Source: Mytilisepta virgata (lineage: Eukaryota; Mollusca; Bivalvia; Mytilida; Mytilidae). Taken from it: a stretch of DNA of 64,000 nucleotides. This document shows positions 12,329-27,300 of this stretch, in pieces. The stretch covers positions 55,923,455-55,987,454 of the forward strand of contig CM051517.1 in the NCBI GenBank assembly GCA_028015205.1. Reading direction: 5' to 3'. The position numbers and the translations under genes are program-made. Below the pieces are notes generated by a model. The model was not told the origin of the DNA. It was given only the letters and a program-made list of their open reading frames with translations, and did no database searches. The first letter of the stretch is position 1, and the number at the start of each line of letters is the position of its first letter.

Positions 12329-15300
12329 CTGTAATCATAAAATATACACAACATTTAAATTATCAAAATAATTTTTTTAATAAAAATGTCTGTAAGTGTT
12401 TGACACTGTATTTTAGAGGGATCATTATGAGCTTGTCTTGAAGGGTGGGCACAAGCTATATGCTGAATGATGTACAATTTTGAATTTTGAATTTCATTTC
12501 AAGCTTTTTGCATGAGTATTTATCTCACATCTCCTTTAATTCCTATTTACAGTAAAAAGAATCCAATTTTTGATTTAGTCTTTTTTTATCAAGAAAAATT
12601 TGTAACATGTGATATTTACACATGTAAAACAATGTGCAAACTGGAGTAGATAAAATTCATTTCCCATGTTCTTAGCTTTAACATATTTAACTTCTCACAA
12701 AAAATAAATAAATTAAAAACCAATTGTTCAGAGAACAATTGAAGGTCTTTCCACCTCAATTGCAGATTTGTTGATAAAAAAAAATGAGGTTTAAATTGTA
12801 ATTGTTGGTTTTAGAGCATAGCTAAACTTTCAGTGATTTCAAGGATATATGGTTCTATGTACTGAAATAAGGGAGGTATTATGCTACTTACCGTATTACA
12901 AATATCACTTCTGGTTTGATATGATAGGTAATTTCACAATTGTTAAAAAAATATATGGACTGCTAGTTTGAATAACTAAGAAAAATGTTTATTTCTGGTT
13001 AACTAAATGTTTGATGAATTATACTGTTTTGCACTATAAACATCAAAAACGTCATTAATGTGACCTTATAAATTGACAATTCTAGACGTTTTCATGGGTT
13101 GTAACATTGTCACATTAATTAACATTCCAATATATCCAAAACGTCTATAAACGTCTACAGAAATAATAACGTTGCCAGAAATGACGTTATCAAAAGTAGT
13201 GCCTGAATTTCACGCTTTCAATACCTTTAATTGCTTTAAAAATCTGAAAAAAACTTATAAAGTGTGAAAAAATGCAAAATACGTAATATAGGTCATGACC
13301 TTGACCTTTGACCTTGTGACATTTTTCAAGGTCATTGGCCGTTGAGGTCATTTTAGAAGACCCCATGCCATTATTATGTACCATTGTCAAGTTATAAACG
13401 AAAAACCTTAAGTTTGAACGTTCTAGGTGCAATTACTCTCAAAAGATGACGTCATACAACTTTAACTCAAATGTAACAAAGTTGCGCATCAATGTCCTAA
13501 ACATTTCCACCATTACATTTCCTTGGCTATCTACAACCATTTCAGAGGAGTAGTGATAACAAGCAAATGTCAAATAATAGAACTTGACCTTGACCTTTAA
13601 CCTTGATGCCAATTTGAAGGTTATCAATCCCTGATGTTAAAACAAAAGACCCCATGCCTTTATCATGTACCACTGTTTAGAAATAAACGAAAAACGAAAA
13701 TTTAAACGTTCTAGGGGCAATTACGCCTATAAAATGACGTCATACAACTTTTTCTCAAATGTAACAAAGCTAGATCTCAACGTCCTTAACATTTTCTCCT
13801 TTACATTTTATCAGCTATCTTTTACCGTTTCAGAGGAGAAGCGATAACAAGCAAAAGTCAAAATTAAGAACTTGACCTTGACCTTTGACCTTGATGCCAA
13901 TTTGAAGGTTATCAATCCTTGATGTCAAAACAAAAGACCCCATGCCTTTATCATGTACCATTGTTGAGAAATAAACGAAAAACCGCAAATTTAAACGTTC
14001 TAACGGCAATTACGCCTATAAAATGACGTCATACAACTTTTATGCAAATGTAACAAATCTAGGTCTCAACGTCCTTAACATTTTCTCCATTACATTTTAT
14101 CAGCTATCTTTTACCGTTTCAGAGGAGAAGCGATAACAAGCAAAAGTCAAAATTTAGAACTTGACCTTGACCTTTGACCTTGACCTCATTTTACTTGTTA
14201 GGGGTCATGGACCCTAAATACAAAGTTTCATGTTGATATCTCAACTCTAAATAACAATTTGTATGATACACCAAAAGTGAAAGTCGTTTGAGGGGAAATA
14301 ACTCCTATGAAATGTCGTCAGATCCCTTCCGACCAAATTGAACAAAGTTGCGCACTGATACACTGAAGACATTGCAAGAGATTTTGGGTCGATATCTTTT
14401 ACAGTTTTAGAGATATAGCGATAACAAGAAAAGGAGGACGCCGGGAGATAACTCCTATAAAAAAAAGTGTTCGGTTACACAGGGTCAATGGTGAAATCGC
14501 AATCACTGTACGATATCATGGGCCAAAAATCCTTTCGATATGTCAAGTAACAAAAAAACATCCTAGACGGCAGAAGAAAAAAAAAAAAAAAAAAAAAAAT
14601 AATCAGAACAAAAGCAAAAGGTCTTTCCACGGAAAGTGGAAAGACCTAATAAAAGAACAGTGTTCCAATGTCCCTCGCCACTTGGCACTTCATTTAGTGG
14701 AGAAAGTTAAACTGGAATTTGAACTTGATCTGGATACCATCAAAACACATCTTCCACATGAATTTCATCAAAAACTGCAAATAAATGTAGGTGTGAGAGC
14801 GCTTTCAAGGCAATTTTATCAAAATTTCAAAGGGCAATAACTCTGCAAAAAATCATGTAAAGGCATTTCTATGTCCCCGTGTCGCGTTGCAGAGGGGGAC
14901 AAAAATATCCAGCTAAAATTCAAATGCAACAATTCTTAATGACATAAAACTTGTTAATTTACTGTTTAAGAATGAAACACATTGCAAGTAGTTTTGTTAT
15001 TTGTACAGTACATCAAAATTAAGATGACAATTTAGTTGTTCTTGGCTAATTTGATTATGAAGACATTTTGGTCTATGTATGATTCTCAAGGATTGTATAA
15101 CAATAGGTTCAGTATTCATTACCTTAGCTTCCTCAGACTTGATTTGTAAGTTGACGTCAGACATCATGTTTCCTACTGATTCAAATGCAGCTGAAATGTG
15201 TACAATTTTGATGAAGCTTAACTGTTCACTAATAAACTAATTTTTAGAACGAACATTGTACATGTGAAATTTTGACCTTTTCCATTTAAAACATGGTTTA

Positions 15301-18300
15301 ACGAATGTGCAACAAACAATGGGTTAATTGTCTGCATTAAAGAAGAACTTAAAATGACATATTGATAATCTGTTTCATATTTTAAAGTTAACTGATTCTA
15401 TAATTAGCCTTTCGGATGTTTTGGCATTTTTTAAAATTTGATCTTCAATGTTATGCAATTTTGTTTTGATTTTCAACACTTTAAGCCTTCAGCACAACTG
15501 ATGAGTTATGTGCACATCTTGTGCATTAAATTGGTATCAGAATTTATTACACAAAATTCTGATGGAAAAACTTTTACATAAACTTTTTCTTGACAAACTG
15601 TTTTCAAGCTAACATTTTGTTCATTTTTTTATAACCACTAAACCTCATAAAATATTAATGTAATCTCCTCCTACCAAAATTTTAACTATTAGTCAAAGAT
15701 ACCTGTTAATGGCATCATAAACTGATCAAACTTATCTTCATCTTCACCGAGATCTACCAATAATAACCTCCCTAAGGCAGTGTAAAATGTTGTTCTACAT
15801 CTCATGTTTGACATAGTTGTACTGGTAGTATTTATACCAAGGAATGGAAAATGTTCACTCTGTAATTACATTTAGATATCGCTATAACAAACTTCATCTT
15901 GTTTAAAAAGGAAATATATTCTGTATAATATAAAATAAACTGCTGCACCTTATGTGCATGATACGCCCGTAGGAAAATATTAACTTTTTTTTAGCAAATT
16001 GAGTGTCATGTTACTTTTTCAACAGCTTAACATATCTAAATTATAACACTTTAACAACATACTAAATATCAGGTTACCTTTTTGTCCAACTAGACAAATG
16101 GCGGCGTCGAGAGAAAACTGAAGAGTTTATTAAAGGGAGATAATGGTGGTGGTAGGATACAGCTAAAAACCGACGAGATTATACGGGGAAGGAAGGGAAA
16201 TTGCAAATAGTTAAGAGGCAGGTAAGTGTAAATATTGATATGAACATCACCTTTGTGTAAGCAGGAAATTTTATAATTATAAGTTTGAAAAAAAAATCAG
16301 TCAAGGCGTACTGGAGTTAGTGCGTGACGTGAAAAATTCCTTATATTTGGATAATCTAAGTCCCATAATTCTAGAACGACAAAAATTAAAATCGTCAAAA
16401 AAAGTATACAGACCCTCAGACCATCATTTGTAATAATGTGTTAAAGTTTTGAGAAAATCAGTCTAGGCATACTAGAGTAAGTGCACAACATGTGAAAATT
16501 TGCTTATATTTGGACAATCTAAGTCCCATAACTCCAGAATGACAAATTTGAAAATTATCAAAATTAAAAGGGAGCTTTCTTCCGTCAATCCTAATGTGTT
16601 AAAATTTCATGAGAATTGATTAAAGCAAATTTGAGTTACGGTACAAAGTGTTAACAGACGGACGAACATCTAGAACGGGCATATAAAAATTATAAATCGG
16701 AAACATGAAAAGAATAAATTATTGATACAAAACTCCAATATGCAGTGTCTTACATAAGAACCGGCAGCAAGCCAAATTGACTGTTTCATACAGTTTTTTG
16801 GGCGGTTCAATCGTCATCAGCAAAAAAAAATATGGCTGCATATTTTACTTATTGGATTATTTTGACTGTCATAATACACCTTTTTCAAGATCGATCGCTC
16901 TTTATGACGGAGATAAATGATGACGTATCACATGACGTTTTGTTAGGCATAGAAACAATAACAATGTAGCATCCCCCGTAAGTTTTGCGACAAAAACTGT
17001 ACCAGAGTTGCGACAATTTCTGTCCCAGAGGGGAATATCATGCCATGAATACAGAAAACTGAAACTCGCCAACCTTGCATTATCCTTCAAATTTTCCTTC
17101 ACTCTTGTAACCTGGAAAGCGCCATTCTCATGCCTAACAAAATAAAGTCACGTGATCGGAATTATAATTTCTGCCCCGGATGCGGTAATTCCGGATTAAG
17201 TCGGAAATCAAGTATTATTATTATTGTCTTGGTTTATATTTACATTTGAGAGTTCCGGTTAGTATTTCTATCGGAACACTTGGCAGTTATCCATCGAACA
17301 AGATTTCTTAGGAAAATCCCGAGAGATATTGAGTGTATATATACAAAGTCATGCCATGTGATGATTGCAAAGATGAAACGTTCAGTTACAGATATGTTAA
17401 TTTGACAAGCATGAAATCTTGTCTTAGAATTCACCAGATGCCACGATTTTGAGTCTAGATTTCAAACAATTTTCGTACCCCCCAAATTTTCTGTGATCGC
17501 CTACTTATTCATTTTGGCCTGTTAAGCCATGACAAAAGTAATTGAACAGCAAGCTTACAAATTTAAAGACCAGTCTGTCTGGAAAAAAACAACTATTAAA
17601 GTCATGTGCTTATACTATTAAATGAATGACAAGCACCTCATGTAGTGTATACATGTATAATATCTCATTTACACGAATGTATAATTGGACATACAAACTT
17701 TACTAATTTTTTTTATTCTGGATGCTAAACAAATAACATCATTTTGTTTAATATTTTTTTATGAAGATTTTTCTTTGAGAAATAAAGAACAATATTTTTA
17801 TTTAACAGAGTGTCATTATTAGCTGATTACTTAGCTGATTGTGTTCTACATTTATTATATCTTTGATCAATATGAAATACTTAAAACTTTTGAACTAATT
17901 TCTCTAGAATACCTCACTGTGACGTTGAAGGTATTGTACCTCATAAATAAATGTTTTGGAGTCCACAGTGAATAGAAAGAGCTGAATTCAATGGTTATTT
18001 GTAGAACTATTGTGAAACTATAGCCCTTGTGTAGAGGTTGTACAATGCTAAAACTAAATGGTGAACTTTACACTTGGTTTTATATTTATAATACAATCTA
18101 CTCAGTACTTACTGTATGATTATTTAACATAAATTGGACGGCATCTAATTTGACAAGTTTTCTAACACTGCTATAGCCTACAGATAAATCACTCAATAGC
18201 TGCAATGTTTTAGATATAATCTGCTCACTCCTGGCCCAGTACTTTAAATTTGTTATTCTGAAAAGACAAATTTTCGTAAATCATGTATAAAGCTTGTCCG

Positions 18301-21300
18301 TGTAATTGATAGGAGGCCTGGAACAACATAATCTTTGACGTGCAGATAAAAAAAAAAAAAAAAAAAATTCAAAATGTAATCCCAAAAACCTTCATGTGAA
18401 AACTGTTTTTCAATATATGTTTTGAAGATATTTTTAATGGTCCTATCCCATATCATGTCATGTTTACTAATCTGATATTTACCATCCATAATACAGTAGT
18501 TCCAGATATGAAACTACTATCACAACAGAAAGAATCATCTTTACACATGAATCAATCAAAGATTATTTATAATCAACCCATGAAGATTTATTCAAAAGTA
18601 TAAAAAATATGTCTACTTACATTTTTCCTATAAAAACACTTAAAACCATTGACTCATCATTTAATCCTAAAACTTCAGATAATTTTCTATACACCTGAAA
18701 TAAACAACAGTAAAACATAACATTTTATTATCTTCAATGGATTTCTATCAGTTATATAAAGTTTGAAAGTTATCAAAAAATATCCTTCAATAAGGCCTGC
18801 TTTACATGACTATAATAAGGATTAATATTTAACATATATAGTCTTGAGAGAATGAATGTTCCCAAAAAATGATGTGAAAATACAACCAATAGTTCTGGGG
18901 AAAACTACATGTAATTATTTTCTGTCGTAAGTGTCATTTGTAAAATTCCAACAAATGTTTTTAAGCCATAAAATAACTTATCCAATACATACACATACAC
19001 TTATGACAAATCAAATGGTTTCCAAAACAGTAAAAGTATTAATCTGAATATTTTAAACCAACCTTAGACATTTTATGTACTTGATCACCAACATATATCT
19101 TTCTAAACTGTTCAAAGAAACTAAGTATGGCAAGATCTAGTTTTTCACAACCTCCTTGAGCAATTCTTGTGTCTGTTAAATTCATTAACTGTAAAACTCT
19201 GAAAACAATTAATAAAATATTTTACTGCAACTTTTAATTTTAAATGTACATGTATTCTGTGTATTAAATTAGATGTCTATCACCAAAACCATGTCTCAAT
19301 TCACCTTAAAATAGACTGCTGAACCTTGTGTGCATGATACGCCCATCCCCAGCAACAGGTATGAAGTTTTTTTTTTTTAGCAAATTAAGTGTCATGTTAC
19401 TTTTTCCACATCTAAATTATAAAACTGTAACAATAAACTAAATATCATCATTGTGTAAGTACTTTGAAAAAAATCAGTCAAAGCATATTGTAGTGCCTGA
19501 CAAATGAAAAATTGCTTATATTTGGACAAACTAAGTTCCATAACTCTGGAACAACAAAAGTGAAAATCGTCAAAAGGTAAACAGACCATCAGACAACCAT
19601 TTGTAATAATGTGTTAAAGTTTGAAAAAAATCAGTCTAGGCGTACTCAAGTTAGTGCAAGATGTGAAAAATTCCTTTTTTTTTTTTATAATCAAAGTCCC
19701 ATAACTCTGGAATGACAAAAGTGGAAATCGTCAAAAAGTATACAGACACTAGTATACCAAATGTACCATCTATGACAGGAATATAAAAATCCTCACAAAA
19801 AATGTTTCATTTTCTCCCTAAAAAACTGACCTTAGTCAATTTAATCCAATTTTTAGTCCTATATCTCTTCCACTAAAAATACAAAAGGCTAAAAAACTAA
19901 CCTACTGTCATCTGATATATAAATGAGCATTTTTTCTAAAATTTGGCCGCAAAAACTTTTTATTTTAATGTTTTACTCTGTCAGTGGAATTCATGAATTT
20001 TTCTATTCTGCAGGTATAAGTGAACAATCCTGTTTTGTTTTAAGTAGAATTAACATTTTACAGATGTGTTGTCGATACATACCTACATGCTAATTCTCCA
20101 TCCATGGCATCATGTTCATCTGTACTGGCAAAGGACACTCTCCCTCCTATCACAGCACCAATAATATACACCAACCATGATAAACGACCTGACAAAAGAA
20201 AATTTCTAACTTCAACATTTCCAAGGATACGTCCATAAAAATTTAATAGCATAGCTCAAAATCACATGATATTCATTCCTTTTAATGTGAGTCTGTCATA
20301 CATGTATCAATATCATATGTAAATTAGTTTTCAGTTTGTTTTTTTAAATTTTACAACTGGTACAAAATATCTGGACACCACTTGACCATATAAATTTCTT
20401 GAAATCCAATAAAGTATTCCAATGGTTCTACTCATAGCCTGCCAATACAAAACTTCCATGTAAATTTCAATTAAATATGTTTAAATGTCAAAACATGGAT
20501 GCTTGATTAACTATTTACCAGCCTTATATTGCAAATACATATGTTTGTAAATTTTCAAGCAGCCAACTATAAAATAGCGTGTCCAGCATCTCAACAAACT
20601 TGTTTCTAACCCTTTTTCTTAGAAAATTTAAACAAAAGGTCACATATGTTTTTTCATGTAGTGTTACCTTTTTCACCCCCATGAAATTCAAAATATCTTG
20701 TCTAGGAGCAGACCAAATTTTGATATGTATTCCACCATTACTTCTTGATATTTTTCTTCGTAAGTTTATCAGATTCATTTTCTGGTAATTTTACCTTCCT
20801 GAATAGAGAGTTCTGCTGCTCCTGATCCTGATGATACTAGCTCTTGGTACCTCTGTGCTGCCTCATCAAATAGTTGAACTAACAGGGCACAAGTCTTGTC
20901 ATACTCACAACGACCTATACTTGATATCTAAAAATAAACAAATTATATTGCATATGAAACTACACAACCAACTAAGAGTAACAGCTACATTATTTTATAT
21001 CTAAATAGAGATACAGGACCTTTTTTCACAACCTATCTTTAAAGAAAATATGGTTAGCTCTTCCCAGATAAACTTTAGTCTCAAACATTCCTCCCAATAA
21101 TCCATAGGAATCAAAATTACAGTATCATATTTTATCACACATTATTTTTCTTGCTTATATTGTAACTGCTAACATACTTGATCTAACTGTTGTGTTATCA
21201 TTCCAGAATCATCTAATGGGTCATCTAAACCATCTCTGTAATATACGATGGATGAATTGTTTAATGAATTATTACAGTGGCAACCATTAGGTACATATCA

Positions 21301-24300
21301 GGAAGGGAACATGTTATGAAGAATAAGATCCCCGCTTTGTACTAAACTGACACGCTGAGCCGGATTTTTATGTGCTAGCTCAAGAGGTAACTGTCAGCAG
21401 GAAGACATATCACCCCATTATGACACATTATACAGACTCTGAGCCGACCAGTCCTTTGCTCTTAGATGCTGCGTGCTTGGCAAAAATGCAGCTAATATCA
21501 ATTTAAATGTCTTTGGTTTGACCCGGCCAGGATCTCTTTAATACACAATTTAACAAAATGTACATCTGTTGTGTTTTTGTCCAAAGTAAGAGCATGTTTT
21601 GAATAGACTGTCTGTCTGTTCAGATTTGGGGTTTTCAATCACTTTTTTTAATTTTGAAAATCAATTTAAAAGCTACCAAGATCTTGTCTCCTGAGTTTTG
21701 GGTTCTAGTTGAAGGTCACATATGACCTACTTATGTTATTTATAAATATTTATCATGACTGGGAGACTGTCTAGTTACTAAAAAAAACTTAAAATCACAC
21801 ACACTGTACTTCAGTACCCACCGATTTATATTATAACAATTAATGGATAGCCAATTCAAGACACTTATAGAATAGAATGACCTTCATACCAAAGCCTTAT
21901 CTGCCCAAGACCTTTTAATGTAGAGATAAAAAAGTTCATCCTCTACCATTGATAACCCTTAAATTTACTGGTTTTTCAGAGAATACATTGTAACTGAAGA
22001 GATAACTTAGCCCTTAGGTGCAAATTTCTGATCGTAAGACTGGACTTAGTTTCTTAAAACTTCTCAAAATGAGTTTTTTTTCAAATTTTCACAGTTCATA
22101 CATATATCTATGCAGAAAACCCATGTTTAAGATGATAACTGAAACCGAGGCAAAATCCTTACTTTACAACAACTGTAACTGATTCAAGACGAGACATCAC
22201 ATAGGCTTTCATCACTTCTGGTGTGTAGGTTTCCAACATATGTGGCTCAGTTGCCTTTACATATGGTACGGATGCCACCATTCTCTGCCACAGACTTAAT
22301 AAATAATGAACACTGTTTGGTGCAAACTGCCACATTTGCTACAAATAGAATATAAATAGGTGTTGTTTATATAATTATTATTAAAAAAACAAATCTGGTT
22401 TGTGCAGCAAAATTAAATTGCTGATAAAAGTCAAGAATTGTATGTAATTTTAACCTACATGTACTCTTTACATTTGGAAGGAATATTTTTTAAAACTCTG
22501 AAAAATATAGCATGTGCAAAATATATACTAAGTTAATGGATGAATACTGTTTTTACTTTCCAAAAACATTTACTTTTTTTGTTCAAATAAAAGTATTTTT
22601 CATTGAAAATTATCTTAACTTGCAGCATTCAATTTCAAGTCTATTTTACATTTATGAAGTGCATAGAACTAGTTATTTGACATCATACATGCAGTTCATT
22701 TTAATTATTATGTATATGCATTTATAAACAAAAGCACTACTGAATATGATGGAAAAGTAAACTTGTACAGTATGTCTGAAAACAAAACTGAAATTTTTCT
22801 ATTACTATTTTTTTTTGTGTTTCCATGAGATGAAAATTTAATTCAACATCAATTTTAGAAGGTGAATTATTGGATCAGAATTTTGATGTCAGTATTATCT
22901 CTAAAGATTAAGTCTATGATTATTTCACATATACAGTAGAAACTCAGTCTCTTAAGACACCAAAGGGACCACAAGAAAAGTTTATAAACATAAAAATTTC
23001 TATGACAGGTTAAATGTATTAGGAATTTTTAAAGATACCTCATGTATTTAATGGTTAAATTATTCAGAGCTCGCATGACTTAAGTTTTCCAGTTAACCTT
23101 ACCTGTAAGCTTGTCACTGTAAATTCTGCTATTCTTTTTATTGTATCTGAATAATTATCAACTTTGACTAGTTCTCCTAACTGGTAATTTGATTTCAATC
23201 TGGCTAATAATCTGCAGAACTCATGGTAATTACTGGGATCTGATAAACTCTGTAACAGATTTATAACTTTATTAATGTGGGATATGACACAATCTGTAAC
23301 TGATAAACTGCAATTATATACAATTGTACATGTATTTAAATAATATCAATTTCTTTTAATTTCTGCATTCAATGAAACACTGCAACCAATAAATATAAAA
23401 TTAAATTGTAACACACATGGGTGGAAATACATGAGGTGCCAAAATCCCAAAATCAGGTAAAAGAATGGGTAAAAATTTAATATTTTTTTATAGGAATATA
23501 TCAAGATAAAATTGTCAAAATCCAGAAATCCGGATAATTCTTGATAACTTGATGAACAAAGCATAAATGCATGTTAGACACCAGAATGTCTTAAACATCA
23601 ATAAAAAATAAAAAATCATTTTACCAATTTATGAAGCTACATGAACAAACTATACTTGAACTTTTGAAGCCTTTAAATGTAAAGCATATCATACATTCTG
23701 GTCAGATGATCAATCACACAGTACTATTGTCTAAAAGTTATACACACACATGTCAAAAATGTGTGTATCAAAACACTACAGAAATTGCAATTTTGATTCA
23801 ATGAAGATTACAATGTATTTCCTTTTTTGAAATATTACTTATACAGTCAAATCTGTTTTAAACGTCACCGTTGTGTCTAAGGTAAAGTGGCAACTTATGA
23901 CAGGTGACGGTTTAATCCAGATAATACTTTTGAGGCAAATTATGAATAGTAATTATCGCAACCAAAAACAAAAACATGGCAAGTTTCTATGAAGTGACAA
24001 GATGTTTTTCTTCTTTCTATCTTGTACAATGGAGGCACTGATAATTTGAGAGATACATGTAATTAAGCTAATACTAGGATCTGGCTTTAAACTGATAAAG
24101 TAATAACAAAAATACCTTCTATTTCTTTCAATTTCGGCCAGTATAAATACAGATGTACCATGTATTAATGTAAGCTTTTACTACATCTTAATACATATAC
24201 CTGTGGATTTTCCAATATATTCCGAACACCGACTACAATTTGATTGAGAAACTGTGACCTCTCTGTACCATTAAATAATGATCTTCTAACTGATGCTATC

Positions 24301-27300
24301 TGTACTATACATGATAATGACTGAAAAATATTTGACATAAAAATGAAAAAATTACTGAAATACATGGATATGACTCACCCTGAAAAGAAATTCACTTACA
24401 GTATTAGGACTGTACCTCTAGTGAATCTTTGAAATCTTAATATCATGCCTGCTCAATTGAAAATGTTTATATTTTCATTTAATTCTGCTACAGTATATTT
24501 GAAAAATCCACAAAAGTGAACAGATGTAAATGTCAGTTTCTAGCATTTAAAATATTTCTCAAATTAAAGAAAGGATATTAAGCAATCAATCAATCAAAAT
24601 AAAACATATTTAAAACTCCATCATATCATCACTGCAAAACATTAAAACCTTTAACAAATAAACAGCTACTGCCAATTTTAAAATTAAATGTACATACTGG
24701 TAATACAGAGATGTATAACGCTACATGTATATGCAAAAATTAATTTTTGTAAAAGAATCTATTCCAATACAAACCATAGATGACAATGATGTAGGTAACC
24801 CTGAATACAGCTCATAAAATAATGTTAATGTTGATAGATCTAGGAATGCTGAAAAAAAAAAATTAATTTAAAGGATATTCAAAAGATAAATATAATTTAA
24901 TCTACTGGAACAAGAGCATTACTATGTAAATATTTCAAAACCATTTTTTCTGAATTTATGAAATGTGTGTTTTGAAGACACCTTTTATATTTGTAACTAA
25001 AATTAAGAGTATCTCTCTTACCAAGGAGATGTCTCTCTCACTTTTTTACAGCAATTAAAATATACCTGTTCGCCAGCTGGTAGGAATTTGTACTGTACAA
25101 AGTTCATCTGAGGACTCATCATTTGATGTACCAATAAAATCAAAGGTCAAACAATTATGTGCTAGTCGAAGAGCACTGGATATCAATCCATGCTGAAAAG
25201 ATAGGATAAAATTGAATAAGAAAATATAATTAAAATATTACTTGAAATTTTGGTTTTAGGTTAATTTACATCACCTTTTGCTTACTGTAGCTACTAAAAG
25301 GTACAGTGTACATGTTTTTCATTTTCGTTTCATTTTTTTTTCTTGACATTACTTGTTGAGCATGTTGAGAACTAAACCAATTTTGAGATTATTTAATTTC
25401 TTTTTATTCTACATAAGGCCAACTAAAATTAATAAGTGGATTTTCATCCAACTTTTTGAAAAAAATGGGGCGGGTGGGAGGATTTTATTTTTTATTTTTT
25501 ATTTCATATGAAAGTATTTTGTAAAGTGTTATTAATATGTAAACGTTATAAAATGGCTTATACCGCTTACTACTCTAAGAATCACGAAAACCATGTTGAA
25601 TTTTTACAGGAAGTTAACAAAAAACGAAATTATTGACACGGACACCGGTAACGTAGATGAACAAAATCCGTAAATCGTAAATTTTAGAAAATAAAAAAAA
25701 TCGGGGTGGCACGATTTTCGAGGGACGGGCGGGGATGAAAATCTATCAATTAATTTTAATTGGCCTAACTGCCAAAGACAAAATACAATCACATATTAAA
25801 TTTATATAATTTGCAACTGCCCAATACATCATTATAACCATCATGACCTTTATAGCCTGCATAGTCTACAATTTATTATACATGTATTTCATACCTGACT
25901 GTCATCCGTAAAATTCATGTTTTTCAAATTTCCAACTGCAGTACGCAGTAATGAACATGATAGTTGGAAGATTTCAAACAGCTGTGTGTCACGAAATGAT
26001 GACGCTATCTTTCTGTGTTTGTTCAATGATCGACTAGCTTCAGCCTATGAAAAGAAAATTGGAACTATGAAGACCAATGACAGACATTATTATTTAATGA
26101 ACTATGCCAAACAGGAAAAATAAATCTTCTGAAATCCATGTTTGTTACTATCTGTTAAAACTGAGGTTCCGAGAAGCAAAGATAAACATTTTTTATTCAT
26201 GAGCAATGTTTGTGTTCATTCTGAGATTAATTTTTTTACTACATATATACTATTTGAAAAGAGTTTGTTACCAGGAAAAATAATTTACTTAAATACCTCA
26301 CTAAGCTGGTTCATTTCACAGACAAGCTGTGACAACAGCTGTACACCAATCATCACATGCTGTGTTGATCCACTCTGAAAGAGGAAACTTTCTAAATTTT
26401 TTTCCCATTCTTTCATATTTCCTTAGATTAAACACTTAAAAACAGCCAATACCAATTAACTTATTTCATAAATAATTTGCTTAATCATACATTACATATT
26501 ACAAATAAGATTCTAGTATTTCTGTTCAAGTTTAATAAAAATCATAAAACAGATTTTCTTATTTTTCTTAAATTACCTACCTGTATAAATTTTGTGACAT
26601 CTGAGACCACGTTACGAAAGACATATTCCTCATCTTGCACATCAAACCAACCAAGCTTTGTGATTCTGGCAAACAACTGAAAATATATGTAAACAGTTTA
26701 TATACATGTATATGCAAAACTTATGTGTAGATGAATGTGAAATATGATATAAATGTCAGTTAGAACATTTAAAACACAGAAATAAATCACAATTCCTTAA
26801 TTTTCTCCTTTACCTGATAATTCTGTGTTAATAAAGATTTGATCATTTTTCTTTCATCATTGCTTGGACCTGCCTACCAAACAAATTGCCTTACATACAA
26901 GTATCATCCATCTAATAAATGGACTGTATTGTTGAAGCCATGAAAAATGCCTGTTAAATTCTTATCGTCTCACCTTTCATTATTTTACTCATTTCTTTTT
27001 GGAAGATACTTGTAAATCTACACCATTCAAAATCTAAAGGTTTGCAATTAGTTTTGACAATAGACATTATTTCCGTAAAATTGATTTGCAGATTAACTTC
27101 CTTTTGAAACCAAATGTTTTTATGCACCACTTTCAGCAAAATTTGCTATATCATGAGGACAATTTTTATTTGTAGAGGAAGATGATTTGTCCTGAGAGAA
27201 CCATTGACCTTCATGAAACTGACAATCCTTGTTAAATTAAGACCACTTTGAGCTATTGGAAAGTTTGAGAAATTAAAGTACTTTTGAACTGACATTCCTA

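Noticed and set aside
16097..16120. ATGGCGGCGTCGAGAGAA as a gene start
   Set aside because: The frame stops after eight codons and no splice donor gives a sensible continuation.
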